From: Clostridia bacterium
GTDB lineage: Bacteria; Bacillota; Clostridia; Oscillospirales; CAG-272
Assembly: GCA_017451915.1 (NCBI GenBank)
Contig: JAFTNJ010000022.1
Coordinates: 1 to 61,272 of the forward strand
DNA: 61,272 nt
Direction: 5' to 3'
Positions 1 through 8,848 of the stretch are shown one piece after another. The first letter of the stretch is position 1; each line of letters starts with the position of its first letter. The notes beneath the pieces are model-generated. The model searched no databases. It was not told the DNA's origin and worked only from the letters and a program-made list of their open reading frames with translations. Both the position numbers and the translations under genes were made by a program.

Positions 1-457
1 AGAGAAAACAAGTTCTCTGCCGACATTTTGTGCCAATCATTTCTCCGCTAAGAATGCAGAGAGAACGCGGGTGCGCTTTTTTGTTGATGGTCTAACTTTA
101 CGAGTCGAGCTCTGCAAATCCGAGCCTGCGAGGATTGTGCCATAGCGTGCGCGGAGAAGGAAGAAAGGCATTGCAGTGAATTAGAGCGCACGCTTGAGTT
201 CAGACTCTCCGATGGGTTCTAAACATCACAAATCCGAACGGTTTTACAAATCGAAATTGGTTCGGATTTGTTTTTTGCTATTAAACGATCATAATCTTCG
301 AGCTCATAATTTGACTTTCTTCTCATTTTGTGTTAAACTGTCACTGTAAATATTGAAGCACGAGTTGAATTGCATTGGTAAAATGCTTGGTGTAAGAATC
401 CCAAAATAATGTGTATAATGAGGGTACAAAAGCGCTTTTGAATGATCACAAAGGAGA
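1..457. other. Non-coding upstream region with inverted repeats
   Basis: No credible gene was found in the first 457 bases. The stretch holds an inverted repeat, AGCGTGCGC near 144-152 and GCGCACGCT near 187-195, separated by about 33 bases. It also holds a small hairpin at 1-18 (AGAGAA/TTCTCT). A strong intrinsic terminator follows at 228-276. This could be the 3' part of a structured RNA or of a gene cut by the window edge; I do not recognise the family. A TATAAT hexamer at 414-419 probably serves the regulator gene that follows, with only a weak -35. Confidence 0.4.
228..276 (+). terminator. Intrinsic terminator
   Basis: A 12-bp stem (ACAAATCCGAAC at 228-239 paired with 260-271) is followed by a run of six T at 271-276. 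It ends whatever is transcribed from before the window or from bases 1-227. Confidence 0.8.
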
Positions 458-463
458 ATGATG

Positions 464-1519
464 ATGTCTATTGGAACCACAATCAAAAAACTGCGCCGTG
501 ACAAAAACATCACGCAGGAGAAGCTTGCCGAATTGCTTGGGGTATCTACCAATGCCGTTTCCCAATGGGAGTGCGATAAGACCGCCCCCGACATTTCGCA
601 TCTTCCTGTATTGGCAAACATTTTTGAAGTCAGTGCGGATGTCCTGCTTGAAATTGATATTGCCAAAAGCAAAAAGCAATCCGAGATCAAAGCATTTACA
701 GCCAAGTGCTCCGAGCTTCACAGCCAAGGAAAAACGGAGGAACGATTAAAGCTCTGCCGCGAAATGCAAAAGAAATATCCGAATGATGAGACCGTGCGCT
801 ATTCCTTGATGCGCGTTTTGCAAAACGGATATATGGACGAAAGCTTTGACGAGGTCGTTATGCTTGGGGAACAGCTTTTGCAATCCACAAATATGGAGTA
901 TCGAACCGGAGCGATTCGTGGTTTGTGTTTCACCTATCTGGAACAAGGTGACCGAGCCAAGGCTTTGCAGTATGCGGATATGATCCCTCCCGCCGAGGAT
1001 CTCCACGTTCATGTGCTTGAGGGAAATGCGCTGGTAGAGCATTGTCAAAATTATTTTTGGAAGGCTTGCGACCGTATGTATCTCTATATGAAATACTTGA
1101 TCGATTGTAAGGCGGCCGGCTACACCCACGAAGAAAAGCATACAATGTGGAAATCTCTTTACGATATGCTCCATATCATCTTTTCGGATGCGGATTTTGG
1201 ATTTTACAATGATCGTCTAACAAGAATAAGCTTTTTTATGGCACTTGAGAGTGGCAAGGCGGGAGAATTTGAAAGAGCAATCGAGGAACTTGAAAGCATG
1301 GTACTGTACTGCGAAAAATTTAAGAACCTCACAGAAATGGACCATTCGTCTTTGCTTGTTCATAAGATCAAATTCAGCCGAAAGGACGTTTCAAAGCACC
1401 GCGAGGAATCGCTCGGGTACGCTTGTTTGAGATATCTTAACAACCATGATTCGGTGTTTGCTTCGATCAAGAGCGCGCCTCGTTATATGAGTGTCAAAGA
1501 ACGGCTTTTGAATCTGTAA
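464..1519 (+). CDS. XRE-family HTH regulator with helical C-terminal region
   Basis: This is a 351-residue DNA-binding regulator. Residues about 5-60 form a Cro/CI-type helix-turn-helix (ITQEKLAELLGVSTNAVSQWE is the recognition region). The remaining 290 residues are helix-rich and look like TPR-type repeats, as in regulators that sense peptides or ligands, but I cannot name the ligand. Three ATG codons lie in a row at 458-466. I chose the third because AAGGAG at 451-456 is then correctly spaced. It converges on the leftward ABC exporter genes and may regulate them, which is only an inference from position. A related architecture occurs at 49867-50655. Confidence 0.85.
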   Translation: MSIGTTIKKLRRDKNITQEKLAELLGVSTNAVSQWECDKTAPDISHLPVLANIFEVSADVLLEIDIAKSKKQSEIKAFTAKCSELHSQGKTEERLKLCREMQKKYPNDETVRYSLMRVLQNGYMDESFDEVVMLGEQLLQSTNMEYRTGAIRGLCFTYLEQGDRAKALQYADMIPPAEDLHVHVLEGNALVEHCQNYFWKACDRMYLYMKYLIDCKAAGYTHEEKHTMWKSLYDMLHIIFSDADFGFYNDRLTRISFFMALESGKAGEFERAIEELESMVLYCEKFKNLTEMDHSSLLVHKIKFSRKDVSKHREESLGYACLRYLNNHDSVFASIKSAPRYMSVKERLLNL

Positions 1520-1572
1520 ATCCTCGCCCCGTCTCTGCAATCGTCCGCTTTATTTTTCCTTCTCCGGCAGCC

Positions 1573-2304
1573 TTACTGCTTCTTCCTTTGCCCGAGGAAG
1601 AAGAACACGGCAACCACGGTTATCAATGCACTGTATAGAAGAATTGGCAAAAGGTGCTCCGCGGCCAGGAAGAGGTTGCCTTGAAATAACGCCTTTTCCA
1701 TTTCTGCTGCGTGCACAAAGGGAAGGGCGTTGGCGATCTTTTCAAAGACGCCTCCCACCAGCGTTAAATCGAACCATACTCCCGAAAGCCAGGCAGAAAG
1801 ATTGGTGAGCAACGCGCCGCAAATACCGCCCACCTGCTTAACTCCCAAAATACTGCCGCACAAAAGTCCGAGCGCAATATTGAAAACAGCCATAGGGATT
1901 ATGCCGAGAACCGCAGAAAGAATATTTACGCTGAACGTCAGCCCCAGGGGGATCGCAAACAGATAGCAGATCACCGTTTGCCCGAGGGCGATGGGCAACA
2001 GGGGAAGCATATACCCCATGATAAAGTCGATTCCCGTAAGGGGCGTTGTGTATAATCTCTGCAAGAGGGCGCTTTCCCGATCCCTGGCAATCAGGGTGGC
2101 GGAAAACAGCGTCATGAACGACAGTCCGAATACGGTAATGCCGGGAGTTAAGGTGTCGATCTCGAACAGGCTTACGGGAATGTTGGCCTGCATCGCGCTG
2201 AGAAGCAGCAACAAGACCAAGGGAAAGCCCAGGCCGAAGGCAAGATTGATGGGATCGCGCAGGATCTCTTTTGCGCACCGTTTGGCAAAGGTCATCATTT
2301 TCAT
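1573..2304 (-). CDS. ABC-2 type transporter permease
   Basis: This 243-residue membrane protein has about six hydrophobic segments, including residues 20-40, 50-70, 95-115, 125-150 and 215-237, and a basic C-terminal tail. Its size and pattern fit ABC-2 permeases of the multidrug/antibiotic exporter type. Its start overlaps the stop of the upstream ATP-binding gene by four bases (ATGA), so the two are translationally coupled and should form one exporter. The substrate is unknown. Confidence 0.88.
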   Translation of the reverse strand: MKMMTFAKRCAKEILRDPINLAFGLGFPLVLLLLLSAMQANIPVSLFEIDTLTPGITVFGLSFMTLFSATLIARDRESALLQRLYTTPLTGIDFIMGYMLPLLPIALGQTVICYLFAIPLGLTFSVNILSAVLGIIPMAVFNIALGLLCGSILGVKQVGGICGALLTNLSAWLSGVWFDLTLVGGVFEKIANALPFVHAAEMEKALFQGNLFLAAEHLLPILLYSALITVVAVFFFLGQRKKQ

Positions 2305-3029
2305 ACCGTCCCCTCCTTTACAATGGTGACAAAGGCCGTTTCAAAATCGGATGCTCCGGCCTTCCTCTTCAATTCCTCCACCGTTCCCACCGCCAGGAGC
2401 CGACCGTCTTTCATAATGCCAATGCGGTCGGAAAGAGCCTCGGCCTCCTCCATATAGTGGGTGGTCAATAGGATCGTTACGTTGCCCTTCAGGGCTCGAA
2501 TCGTTTCCCAGAGCCCGTGCCGGGCAATCACGTCCAGCCCCAGCGTCGGCTCATCCAAAAACAGAATTTTGGGCTCGCTGATCAAAGCCATGGCAATGCT
2601 GACGCGGCGTTGCCAGCCGCCGGAGAGCTTGCCCGCTTTTCTTTGCAAAACGTGCTCCAAAGCGAATGTTTTGGAAAGCTCCCGGATCTTTGCCCGCGTT
2701 TTTTCTTTGGCGAATCCGTGGATCCCGCAGATCAACTCCAGGTTTTCCTTTACGGAAAGATTGGGCGCAACGGCGGTCTCCTGGGGCGATACTCCAATCA
2801 GGCGTTTTACCTTTTCCGGTTCCTTTGTAACGCTGTATCCGCCAACAACAGCGTCCCCCTCGGTGGGTTGGGTCAGGCAGGAAAGCATTTTGACGGTGGT
2901 GGTTTTTCCCGCACCGTTGACCCCAAGCAGAGCGAAGAATTCCCCCTGCTTTATTTCCAGGTCGAGCTTGTCAACGGCAATCAGATGCCGATACCGCTTG
3001 CCAAGGGAAAATGTTTGAATGGCTTGCAT
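2301..3029 (-). CDS. ABC transporter ATP-binding protein (drug-exporter type)
   Basis: This 242-residue ATPase has a Walker A motif at about 36-43 (GVNGAGKT), the signature LSGGWQRR near 135-142, and Walker B LFLDEP near 157. The single N-terminal ABC domain resembles DrrA/CcmA-type subunits that pair with ABC-2 permeases. AAGGAGG sits just upstream of the start, and a TATAAT -10 element lies at 3068-3063 on the minus strand. It is the first gene of a two-gene operon with the permease. The substrate cannot be read from the sequence. Confidence 0.92.
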   Translation of the reverse strand: MQAIQTFSLGKRYRHLIAVDKLDLEIKQGEFFALLGVNGAGKTTTVKMLSCLTQPTEGDAVVGGYSVTKEPEKVKRLIGVSPQETAVAPNLSVKENLELICGIHGFAKEKTRAKIRELSKTFALEHVLQRKAGKLSGGWQRRVSIAMALISEPKILFLDEPTLGLDVIARHGLWETIRALKGNVTILLTTHYMEEAEALSDRIGIMKDGRLLAVGTVEELKRKAGASDFETAFVTIVKEGTV

Positions 3030-3163
3030 ACGTTGTATCCTCCTTGTTTATTTGCGAGTACCATTATAGCAAACCAAAAGGGAGAAATGTTGATTTTTGT
3101 CTGATCGGTCGTTTTGGGCGTCTTATCGGTTGTGGTTTTTCGATTTTTCAAGACCATAAGAAA

Positions 3164-3194
3164 CACCGCCGAGAATTCATGATTCTCGGCGGTG
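3164..3194 (-). terminator. Terminator-like palindrome after the sigma-factor gene
   Basis: A near-perfect palindrome with arms CACCGCCGAGAAT/ATTCTCGGCGGTG lies just downstream of the sigma-factor stop. On the minus strand it is followed by a short T-rich run. A very similar palindrome follows hslO at 4945-4973. Confidence 0.7.
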
Positions 3195-3204
3195 CTTTGA
3201 TAAA

Positions 3205-4839
3205 TTATTCTATGGGATCGTAAACCAACACGACGGGAGGGCAGCAGAAATCCACATCCTTTAAATGCAGACCCTTATCGTAAGCCTCACGGACGATGGC
3301 CATTACGAAATAGGTGGTGGCCTCGTGGTATTGGAACAGCGCGGGAACCGAGGTGAGGTGCTTGGGAATCGGCGTCTTCATGGAGGCAATGAAGGTTGTG
3401 AATTCTTCTCCGATTGCCGCTTTTATTTCTTCGGTCGCGGTTTTCATTGCCGCACACACTTCATCGTATTCCGTCTTCTTTAACACGGGGATCTTAACAC
3501 ACAGCTGATCCGCTGTGTGTCCTAACACGCCCAGGCGTTCGAGGGTTGGGGTATAGGAAATAAACTCGTTTGGAATGTCTGATGCTTCAAGGGAAATGCC
3601 GTCATAGATACTCCACAGCAAGGGAATGATATGCTTAAAGTACAGTTTATATGCTCCGCCGTAACGGTGAGGACTATCCCATAACGTGGTATCAAATTCA
3701 TAAAAGCGAATGCGTTTGGTTCGACCCACGGCAACCGCCTCCGAAGTGCGGTGGCCACCGTGGATGCAATATTCAGATGCTTTATTGTACTTTTTCCTAT
3801 TGTATCCCGCATCAAACGCGGTTGCCTGCGCAAACCACCGTCCTCCATCCTTTCGTTTGGGAAAATTCGGTGCTGGAATCTTACCCGTGCCGTAATGCTG
3901 AAAATCCTGCAGCGCCTTCAAAACGGCGTAGCGGTCCAGCTTGATCTTTTCTTCGGTTCCCATCTTCTGCACAAAGGGCATTTTGGAAATCGCGTCGGAC
4001 ATTTGTTGGAGCTTTTCCCAAACGGTGTTAAAATGCTTGTGGGCAAAGGCAAGCTGAGGTTGAAAGCCCTGCAGCACGGTTTGTGGCTTTGTGATAATAA
4101 AATCGGTATAGACTTTACCGCCGTCGGTCTGTGCCATCAGCTCACCGTCGGTCAGCTTTTGAATGATAGGCTCCAGATAAGCGGCGGGAATCCCGATGGC
4201 TTTGGAAAGCTCCCCGATTGACATCGGTTTTTCGTAGGCAAGGATCAAAAGGTTTTGCGCGATCAGATCGCCTTCCACCAGGGAGAGGGGCTCGCCCCTC
4301 CGCCCCTCCGAGCCGCCAAACGCCAGGTACAGCTCTCCGGGCAAATGATTTTCTCTTGTTTCCATTTCTTCCAGTCCTTTCTTCATCTGAATGCGGCCTG
4401 CGGACAAACGGCTTTTGACCGTCCCTTCGGGAATATGCAGCTCCGCGGCGATCTCCGCAACGCTTTGATTTCCAAAATAAAAGCGGATCATTGCCTCGCG
4501 GGTGATATGGCTAAGATGATTCAGCTCCCGCCGCACCCGGGAGGCTTCCTCCGAGGCGCGGTATTCCTCCTCTTCTTCTTCCGCAATCTCCAGTCCCTCG
4601 TCCAGACACACCGTTACGGGATGTCGGTATTTTTTACGCAGGGCATCGTTGTGCTTGTGGCAAAGTGTGTTTGCAAGCCAGGTTTTGGGATGCTCAATGC
4701 TCCCGCCTCGGTGTAGATAGGCAAAGGCCGCAAGCATGGTGTCGCTTACCAGATCCTCGGCATCGGTGCGCGAGGCACATTTAGAGACGGCAAGCCGCAT
4801 CAGAGAATCGTAATTTTGAATGATTTCATCGGTTGTCAT
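3205..4839 (-). CDS. Sigma-70 family (ECF-like) factor with large C-terminal extension
   Basis: This 544-residue protein starts like an ECF sigma factor. Region 2 lies at about residues 8-75 (DAEDLVSDTMLAAF, then TWLANTLCHKHNDALRKKYR). An acidic linker of E residues follows near 85-95. Region 4 with its helix-turn-helix lies at about 105-160 (SVAEIAAELHIPEGTVKSRL). A second winged-helix-like segment sits near 190-255. About 290 further residues match no family I know. ECF factors are usually about 190 residues, so the rest is a fusion that may sense a signal or replace an anti-sigma factor. The start at 4839 is chosen because sigma homology begins there; the frame is open upstream, but that stretch includes the terminator palindrome. 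Confidence 0.82.
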   Translation of the reverse strand: MTTDEIIQNYDSLMRLAVSKCASRTDAEDLVSDTMLAAFAYLHRGGSIEHPKTWLANTLCHKHNDALRKKYRHPVTVCLDEGLEIAEEEEEEYRASEEASRVRRELNHLSHITREAMIRFYFGNQSVAEIAAELHIPEGTVKSRLSAGRIQMKKGLEEMETRENHLPGELYLAFGGSEGRRGEPLSLVEGDLIAQNLLILAYEKPMSIGELSKAIGIPAAYLEPIIQKLTDGELMAQTDGGKVYTDFIITKPQTVLQGFQPQLAFAHKHFNTVWEKLQQMSDAISKMPFVQKMGTEEKIKLDRYAVLKALQDFQHYGTGKIPAPNFPKRKDGGRWFAQATAFDAGYNRKKYNKASEYCIHGGHRTSEAVAVGRTKRIRFYEFDTTLWDSPHRYGGAYKLYFKHIIPLLWSIYDGISLEASDIPNEFISYTPTLERLGVLGHTADQLCVKIPVLKKTEYDEVCAAMKTATEEIKAAIGEEFTTFIASMKTPIPKHLTSVPALFQYHEATTYFVMAIVREAYDKGLHLKDVDFCCPPVVLVYDPIE

Positions 4840-4944
4840 AAATTTTCCTGCTTTCCGGAAGGCGTTTGAACGTTCACCCATATAGTCGTGGCCGAGAGCG
4901 TTTGGTTCGGACTTGGATATAAATTTTTTCATTTTTACAACGAA

Positions 4945-4973
4945 ACCGCCGAGAATCATGGGTTCTCGGCGGT
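4945..4973 (-). terminator. Terminator-like palindrome after hslO
   Basis: Arms ACCGCCGAGAA and TTCTCGGCGGT at 4945-4955 and 4963-4973 lie just past the hslO stop in its direction of transcription and are followed by a T-containing stretch. The sequence closely matches the palindrome at 3164-3194. Confidence 0.7.
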
Positions 4974-4981
4974 GCTTTTGG

Positions 4982-5866
4982 TCAAAACATGTTATCAATA
5001 TCTGCCCGATTGTAGTACTGCTTCTTGTCGCAGAAGCGGCAGGCCACCTCCAGGCGTTCGGGCTTGCCCTCGGATACCTGCTCCTCCAAAAGGCCCAACA
5101 GGTCGGGCTTGCCCAGGGTGATCAGAGCCTTGGTGGTGCGTTCACGGCTGCAGTTGCAGCGGTAGCCCACGTCCAGCTCGTCAAACACGTCAAAGGGGAT
5201 ATCCCGCAGCGCGATCTTGGCAATTTCCTCGTTGGAAAGTCCCGCGTCGAACAGACGGGAAACGTTGGTAAGATCGGCGGCGTTGCGCTCGATGAGGTCG
5301 ATGGTGTGATTGTCGGCAAAGGGAAGGAGCTGAACCAACACACCGCCCGCCGCGCGGCAGGTACAGTCGGTGTCGATGAGCACGCCCAGGGCGCAGACCG
5401 TGGGAATCTGCTCGCTTTGCGCGTAGTAGGCGGCAATGTCCTCGGCCACCTCACCGCTTACCAGCCGGATCGAGCCGTTGTAGGGCTCGTTTCCCCCTGT
5501 GTCACGGATGATGTTGAGCAGTCCGTGTCCCACGGCACCGCCAACGTTCAGCTTGCCGTTGGGCTTGAGCGGGAGATCCACTCCCGGGTTGCGAAGATAG
5601 CCGCGCACGTTTCCAATATAGTCGGCCACGGCTACTACGTGGCCCGCAGGGCCGTCGCCGGCCAGGGTCACGGTAATGGAATCGGTCTTTTCTCCCAGCA
5701 TACAGCCCATCATGGAGGTGGCGGTCAGGAGCCGTCCCAGGGTGGCGGATGCGGTGGGGGTGGTATTGTGAATGCGGATCGCCTCGTTGACGATCTCGGT
5801 GGAACGGATGACGTGGATACGCGCGCTGCCGTCGGCGGTCATGGCGCGCAGAATGGTGGATGACAT
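4982..5866 (-). CDS. hslO: Hsp33 family redox-regulated chaperone
   Basis: This 294-residue protein has the length of Hsp33. The N-terminal substrate-binding domain is recognisable (residues near 60-110 with [18 protein letters not shown] and [11 protein letters not shown]). The C-terminal redox switch keeps all four cysteines, CNCS near 237-240 and CRFC near 270-273, that bind zinc when reduced. On oxidation they form disulfides that unfold the switch and activate holdase function in the cytoplasm. The start at 5866 has AAGGA upstream and begins MSSTILRAM. It is the last gene of the yerC-methyltransferase-hslO operon, 35 bases after the methyltransferase. Confidence 0.95.
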   Translation of the reverse strand: MSSTILRAMTADGSARIHVIRSTEIVNEAIRIHNTTPTASATLGRLLTATSMMGCMLGEKTDSITVTLAGDGPAGHVVAVADYIGNVRGYLRNPGVDLPLKPNGKLNVGGAVGHGLLNIIRDTGGNEPYNGSIRLVSGEVAEDIAAYYAQSEQIPTVCALGVLIDTDCTCRAAGGVLVQLLPFADNHTIDLIERNAADLTNVSRLFDAGLSNEEIAKIALRDIPFDVFDELDVGYRCNCSRERTTKALITLGKPDLLGLLEEQVSEGKPERLEVACRFCDKKQYYNRADIDNMF

Positions 5867-5901
5867 AGGGGGAATCCTTTCTTGGGAAATGATAAGTGAT
5901 T

Positions 5902-6699
5902 TTACGGTTTGATGGCGCGGGCGCAGAAATACCAGCGCTCGGTGGTCTCGGTTACGGGGGAGAACTGCCAATCCGACCAGACGCCGAGGAGCTCCAGATG
6001 GGCTGCCTCCAACGCGGCGCGGATCTCCTCCATGGAGTAGCAACGCTCCTGCTGATGCTCGTCCGAGCGGCGGTAGGAGCCGTTCTCCAGCTCTTCAAAG
6101 AGGGAAAGGTCAAAATCGCAGATTCGGGTTGCGGGATCAAAGTGATTCTGCCAGCCGCAAAATACGGCGGCGCGCTCCTCGGTGGGGCCGCCCTCGTCCC
6201 AAACCAGCTCGTCCTCCAAAATGTAGGCGTTATTGCCGTAAACGTTTTGGAATTTGTAGGGCGTGTTCATATCAAAGAGAAAGAGACCGTTGGGATCCAG
6301 ATAGTTGTGCACGCAGGCAAAGCAGCGTTGCAGATCCGGGAGGGTCAAAAGATAGTTCAGGCTGTCCAGGCAGCAGGTAATGGCTCCCACCGTGCCGTAG
6401 AGCTCAAAGGAACGCATATCCTGCAGCAGCCATAAAATGCCGGGGATCTCTTCGGCGCGGGCATAGGCCTCGGCCAGCATCTCGGCACTGCCGTCCACGC
6501 CGATCATGTCGTAGCCGCGGCGGGCAAGGGGAAGGGTCATGCTTCCGGTGCCGCAGGCAAGATCCAGCACCAGCTCGGGGCGGGTCGGCAAAAAGCGGTC
6601 AAAGCAACGCTCAACAAATTCTGCCCAGGTCTCGTAGTCGATCTCGGCGTTGAGCTTGTCGTAGACCCGCGCAATGGCACCGTAGCCCTCGCAGCCCAT
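5902..6699 (-). CDS. Class I SAM-dependent methyltransferase
   Basis: This is a 265-residue Rossmann-fold methyltransferase. The SAM-binding motif I is [17 protein letters not shown] near residues 43-59, followed by an acidic loop [11 protein letters not shown] near 66-76. The N-terminal [22 protein letters not shown] resembles the ubiE/YbaJ-like group found next to hslO or yerC in clostridia. The substrate is unknown. Its start overlaps the yerC stop (TAATG), so the two are co-translated. Confidence 0.9.
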   Translation of the reverse strand: MGCEGYGAIARVYDKLNAEIDYETWAEFVERCFDRFLPTRPELVLDLACGTGSMTLPLARRGYDMIGVDGSAEMLAEAYARAEEIPGILWLLQDMRSFELYGTVGAITCCLDSLNYLLTLPDLQRCFACVHNYLDPNGLFLFDMNTPYKFQNVYGNNAYILEDELVWDEGGPTEERAAVFCGWQNHFDPATRICDFDLSLFEELENGSYRRSDEHQQERCYSMEEIRAALEAAHLELLGVWSDWQFSPVTETTERWYFCARAIKP

Positions 6700-6998
6700 T
6701 AGTGATGCTCCGCCTTTTCCAGGCGATCCAGGATCTGCAGGTAGCCGTCCCCGTTATACTTCAGGCAGCGGTTGACGCGGCTGATGGTAGCGGTGGAAAG
6801 ACCGGTCTGCTCGGCGATCTCGGAGTAAACGTAGCCCCGCTTCAGCATTTTGGCGGCGCGCAGACGGCGCGCCATTTCCTGCAGCTCGGAGGCGGTGCAA
6901 AGATCGTTCAAAAAGCTGCGACATTCTTCGGGGGTGTGAAGCATTAAGATGGCGTGGTAAAGGTATTCCAGGCTCGTATCCAGTTCTTGGTTATCCAT
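6699..6998 (-). CDS. yerC: YerC/YecD family TrpR-related regulator
   Basis: This 99-residue helical protein matches the TrpR-like YerC/YecD family. The DNA-binding helix-turn-helix is near residues 57-80 (YSEIAEQTGLSTATISRVNRCL). The family is related to the Trp repressor fold; its regulon is poorly defined. The start at 6998 is preceded by AAGGAG at good spacing. It is the first gene of a three-gene operon driven by the promoter at 7045-7072. Confidence 0.9.
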   Translation of the reverse strand: MDNQELDTSLEYLYHAILMLHTPEECRSFLNDLCTASELQEMARRLRAAKMLKRGYVYSEIAEQTGLSTATISRVNRCLKYNGDGYLQILDRLEKAEHH

Positions 6999-7044
6999 GG
7001 CACTCTCCTTATCGGTTTTCCAGTCTTGGAATTTTTCAACTCTT

Positions 7045-7072
7045 ATTATACCACATTTGCATAAAAAAGCAA
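7045..7072 (-). promoter_or_regulatory. Promoter of the yerC operon
   Basis: On the minus strand TTGCTT (7072-7067) is separated by 16 bases from TATAAT (7050-7045). The start codon of yerC follows about 45 bases downstream. Confidence 0.75.
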
Positions 7073-7155
7073 GAGCGGGACGAAAATTTTTTTGCATTTT
7101 TCCAAGGACTTCACAAACATTTACAAAAAAGTTGCAACCGTGAAGGTGTCCTCTC

Positions 7156-7184
7156 TTGACAAGCGGGGAATGTTCGATTATAAT
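7156..7184 (+). promoter_or_regulatory. Consensus promoter, divergent from yerC
   Basis: TTGACA at 7156-7161 and TATAAT at 7179-7184, with a 17-base spacer, form a perfect housekeeping promoter 36 bases before the start of the membrane-protein gene at 7220. Confidence 0.9.
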
Positions 7185-7219
7185 AGAGATGTATTTTGTA
7201 ATAAAGGAGGAGATCGTTT

Positions 7220-7888
7220 ATGGCACTGTTGAATTGGCTCCTGGCCTGCCTGAATGGCGAGGTGCGGGGATGGTTTGCGGCGGTAGAACGCTTTCACACG
7301 GACGTGATCGACGGGAGCGCCGCGTATTTGGGGATCTCTGCCACGGTCTTGTATATTGTCGGCATCGTTTGCGCGGTGCTGATCGGCGTGCTTGCTTATC
7401 GGTTGGTCAAGCTCTTTTTGGCTCTTTTGGGAGGCGGATTGGGATATTTGATCGGCACCCAGCTCTTTTGGGAGGTTCGCACCGAGGCCATGCCCGAGTG
7501 GCTGGCTTACGTATTTGGCGGCGTTGTGGCTTTGGCCTTTTTGTGGTTGACCTTTGGCCGTGCCTCGTATCTTTGGTTTGGGATCATGGCGGTGGTCGGC
7601 TTTTGCGCCGTACGCTTCTGGCTCACCGAGGATCTGTGGATCGGTGTGGGCGGCGGCTTCTTATTGGCAATTCTGTCCATGCGCTTCTTCCGTCTCTTCT
7701 ATATGCTGACCACCGGCCTTGGCTGTGGATTTTTGGCGGCGGGTTGCTTGGCGGCGGTGCTGCCGGAGGTGGCGGTGTTGCAACCGGCATCCGATAACGT
7801 TGGCTATTTTGCTATCTCGCTTGGAGCGGCCGCAGTATTTTGCCTGGCGCAGTACCTGCTCCACCGCCGTCGCAGACGCCGGGCGTGA
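7220..7888 (+). CDS. Multi-pass membrane protein, TMEM198/DUF4203-like
   Basis: This 222-residue protein has about seven hydrophobic segments between residues 40 and 215, with Gly-rich helices such as LALLGGGLGYLIG and GVGGGFLLAILS, and an Arg-rich end (RRRRRRA). The pattern resembles DUF4203/TMEM198-like membrane proteins, whose function is not established. AAAGGAGG precedes the ATG. It is the first gene after a consensus promoter and probably starts the transcript that continues into the DUF5685 and J-domain genes 70 bases downstream. Confidence 0.75.
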   Translation: MALLNWLLACLNGEVRGWFAAVERFHTDVIDGSAAYLGISATVLYIVGIVCAVLIGVLAYRLVKLFLALLGGGLGYLIGTQLFWEVRTEAMPEWLAYVFGGVVALAFLWLTFGRASYLWFGIMAVVGFCAVRFWLTEDLWIGVGGGFLLAILSMRFFRLFYMLTTGLGCGFLAAGCLAAVLPEVAVLQPASDNVGYFAISLGAAAVFCLAQYLLHRRRRRRA

Positions 7889-7957
7889 TACCATCTTGCA
7901 ACAGACTGTCCTTGGTTGCGGCAGTCTGTTGTCATTTTTTGAGAAAGGGGAACAAGG

Positions 7958-8848
7958 ATGCTGGGGTATATTCGAACCGACGCCAAGGAGCTGCGCCTGC
8001 GGGAGCATGAAAGCTACCGCGCCCTGTACTGCGGACTTTGCCGCCGTATGGGCAAATGCACCGGACAATGCTCACGCTTTTCCCTGAGCTACGATTTTGT
8101 TTTTCTGGCGGCGTTGCGCTATTCCTTTGGTCGGGAGATCCCCGAGATCGAGAAGCGACGCTGTCCGGTGCATCCCCTGCGCCCCCGTCCCATGGCAAAG
8201 CCCTCGGAGGCCCTGACCTACTGTGCCCACGCCTCGGCGTTGCTGACCTATCACAAGTGCCGGGACGATTGCCGCGACGAGCGGGGAGGACGGCGGTTGC
8301 GCGGATACCTGGCACGGGGCTTCTTCCGTCCTGCTTACCGAAAGGCAAAAAAAGCCCTTCCGGAGCTGGATCTGGCCATTCGGGAATCCCTTTCGGCACT
8401 TTCGGACTATGAGAATACCCCCGACGCCGTACCGTCTGCCGACCGTCCCGCGGCGCTGTTTGGGGAGCTGATGGCCACCGTCTTTTCCTACGGCCTTTCC
8501 CCCTCGGATGCTCGCGTGGCCGCCGCCATGGGGCGTGCCGTGGGGCATTGGATCTACCTGGTGGACGCCGCCGACGATCTGGTGGAGGATCAAAAAAAGG
8601 GACGCTTCAATCCCTTGCTGCTTCTGTTTGAGAATTCTCCCACGTCCGAGGACCTGGAGCGGGTCAAGCTTTCCCTCACGGGTCAGCTGATGCGCGGGGA
8701 GCAGGCACTTTTGTTGATGGATTCCTTTGCTACCCCCGAGATCAAGGAGATCATTTATAATATTTTCTATCTGGGCTTGCCCTCCTGCGCCGAGCGGGTG
8801 CTGGAGAAGGCGGAAAAACAATTGTCACAGGAAAAGAGAGACCCATGA
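7958..8848 (+). CDS. DUF5685 family protein
   Basis: This 296-residue protein fits DUF5685, a clostridial family of unknown function. Visible features are clustered N-terminal cysteines (Cys25, 28, 34, 38), Cys69, Cys89 and an acidic, Cys-containing helix KCRDDCRDE at 100-108. A second Asp-rich helix DAADDLVED lies at 203-211, followed by KKGRFNP. The two Asp-rich helices in an all-helical protein recall the paired DDxxD motifs of isoprenoid synthases; that link is my inference. It is not predicted to be membrane-spanning. Its stop overlaps the next start (ATGA), coupling it to the J-domain-like gene. Confidence 0.7.
   Translation: MLGYIRTDAKELRLREHESYRALYCGLCRRMGKCTGQCSRFSLSYDFVFLAALRYSFGREIPEIEKRRCPVHPLRPRPMAKPSEALTYCAHASALLTYHKCRDDCRDERGGRRLRGYLARGFFRPAYRKAKKALPELDLAIRESLSALSDYENTPDAVPSADRPAALFGELMATVFSYGLSPSDARVAAAMGRAVGHWIYLVDAADDLVEDQKKGRFNPLLLLFENSPTSEDLERVKLSLTGQLMRGEQALLLMDSFATPEIKEIIYNIFYLGLPSCAERVLEKAEKQLSQEKRDP

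Noticed and set aside
4840-4998. Longer start for the sigma-factor gene
   Set aside because: The extra N-terminus includes the terminator palindrome and no sigma homology; ATG at 4839 is preferred.
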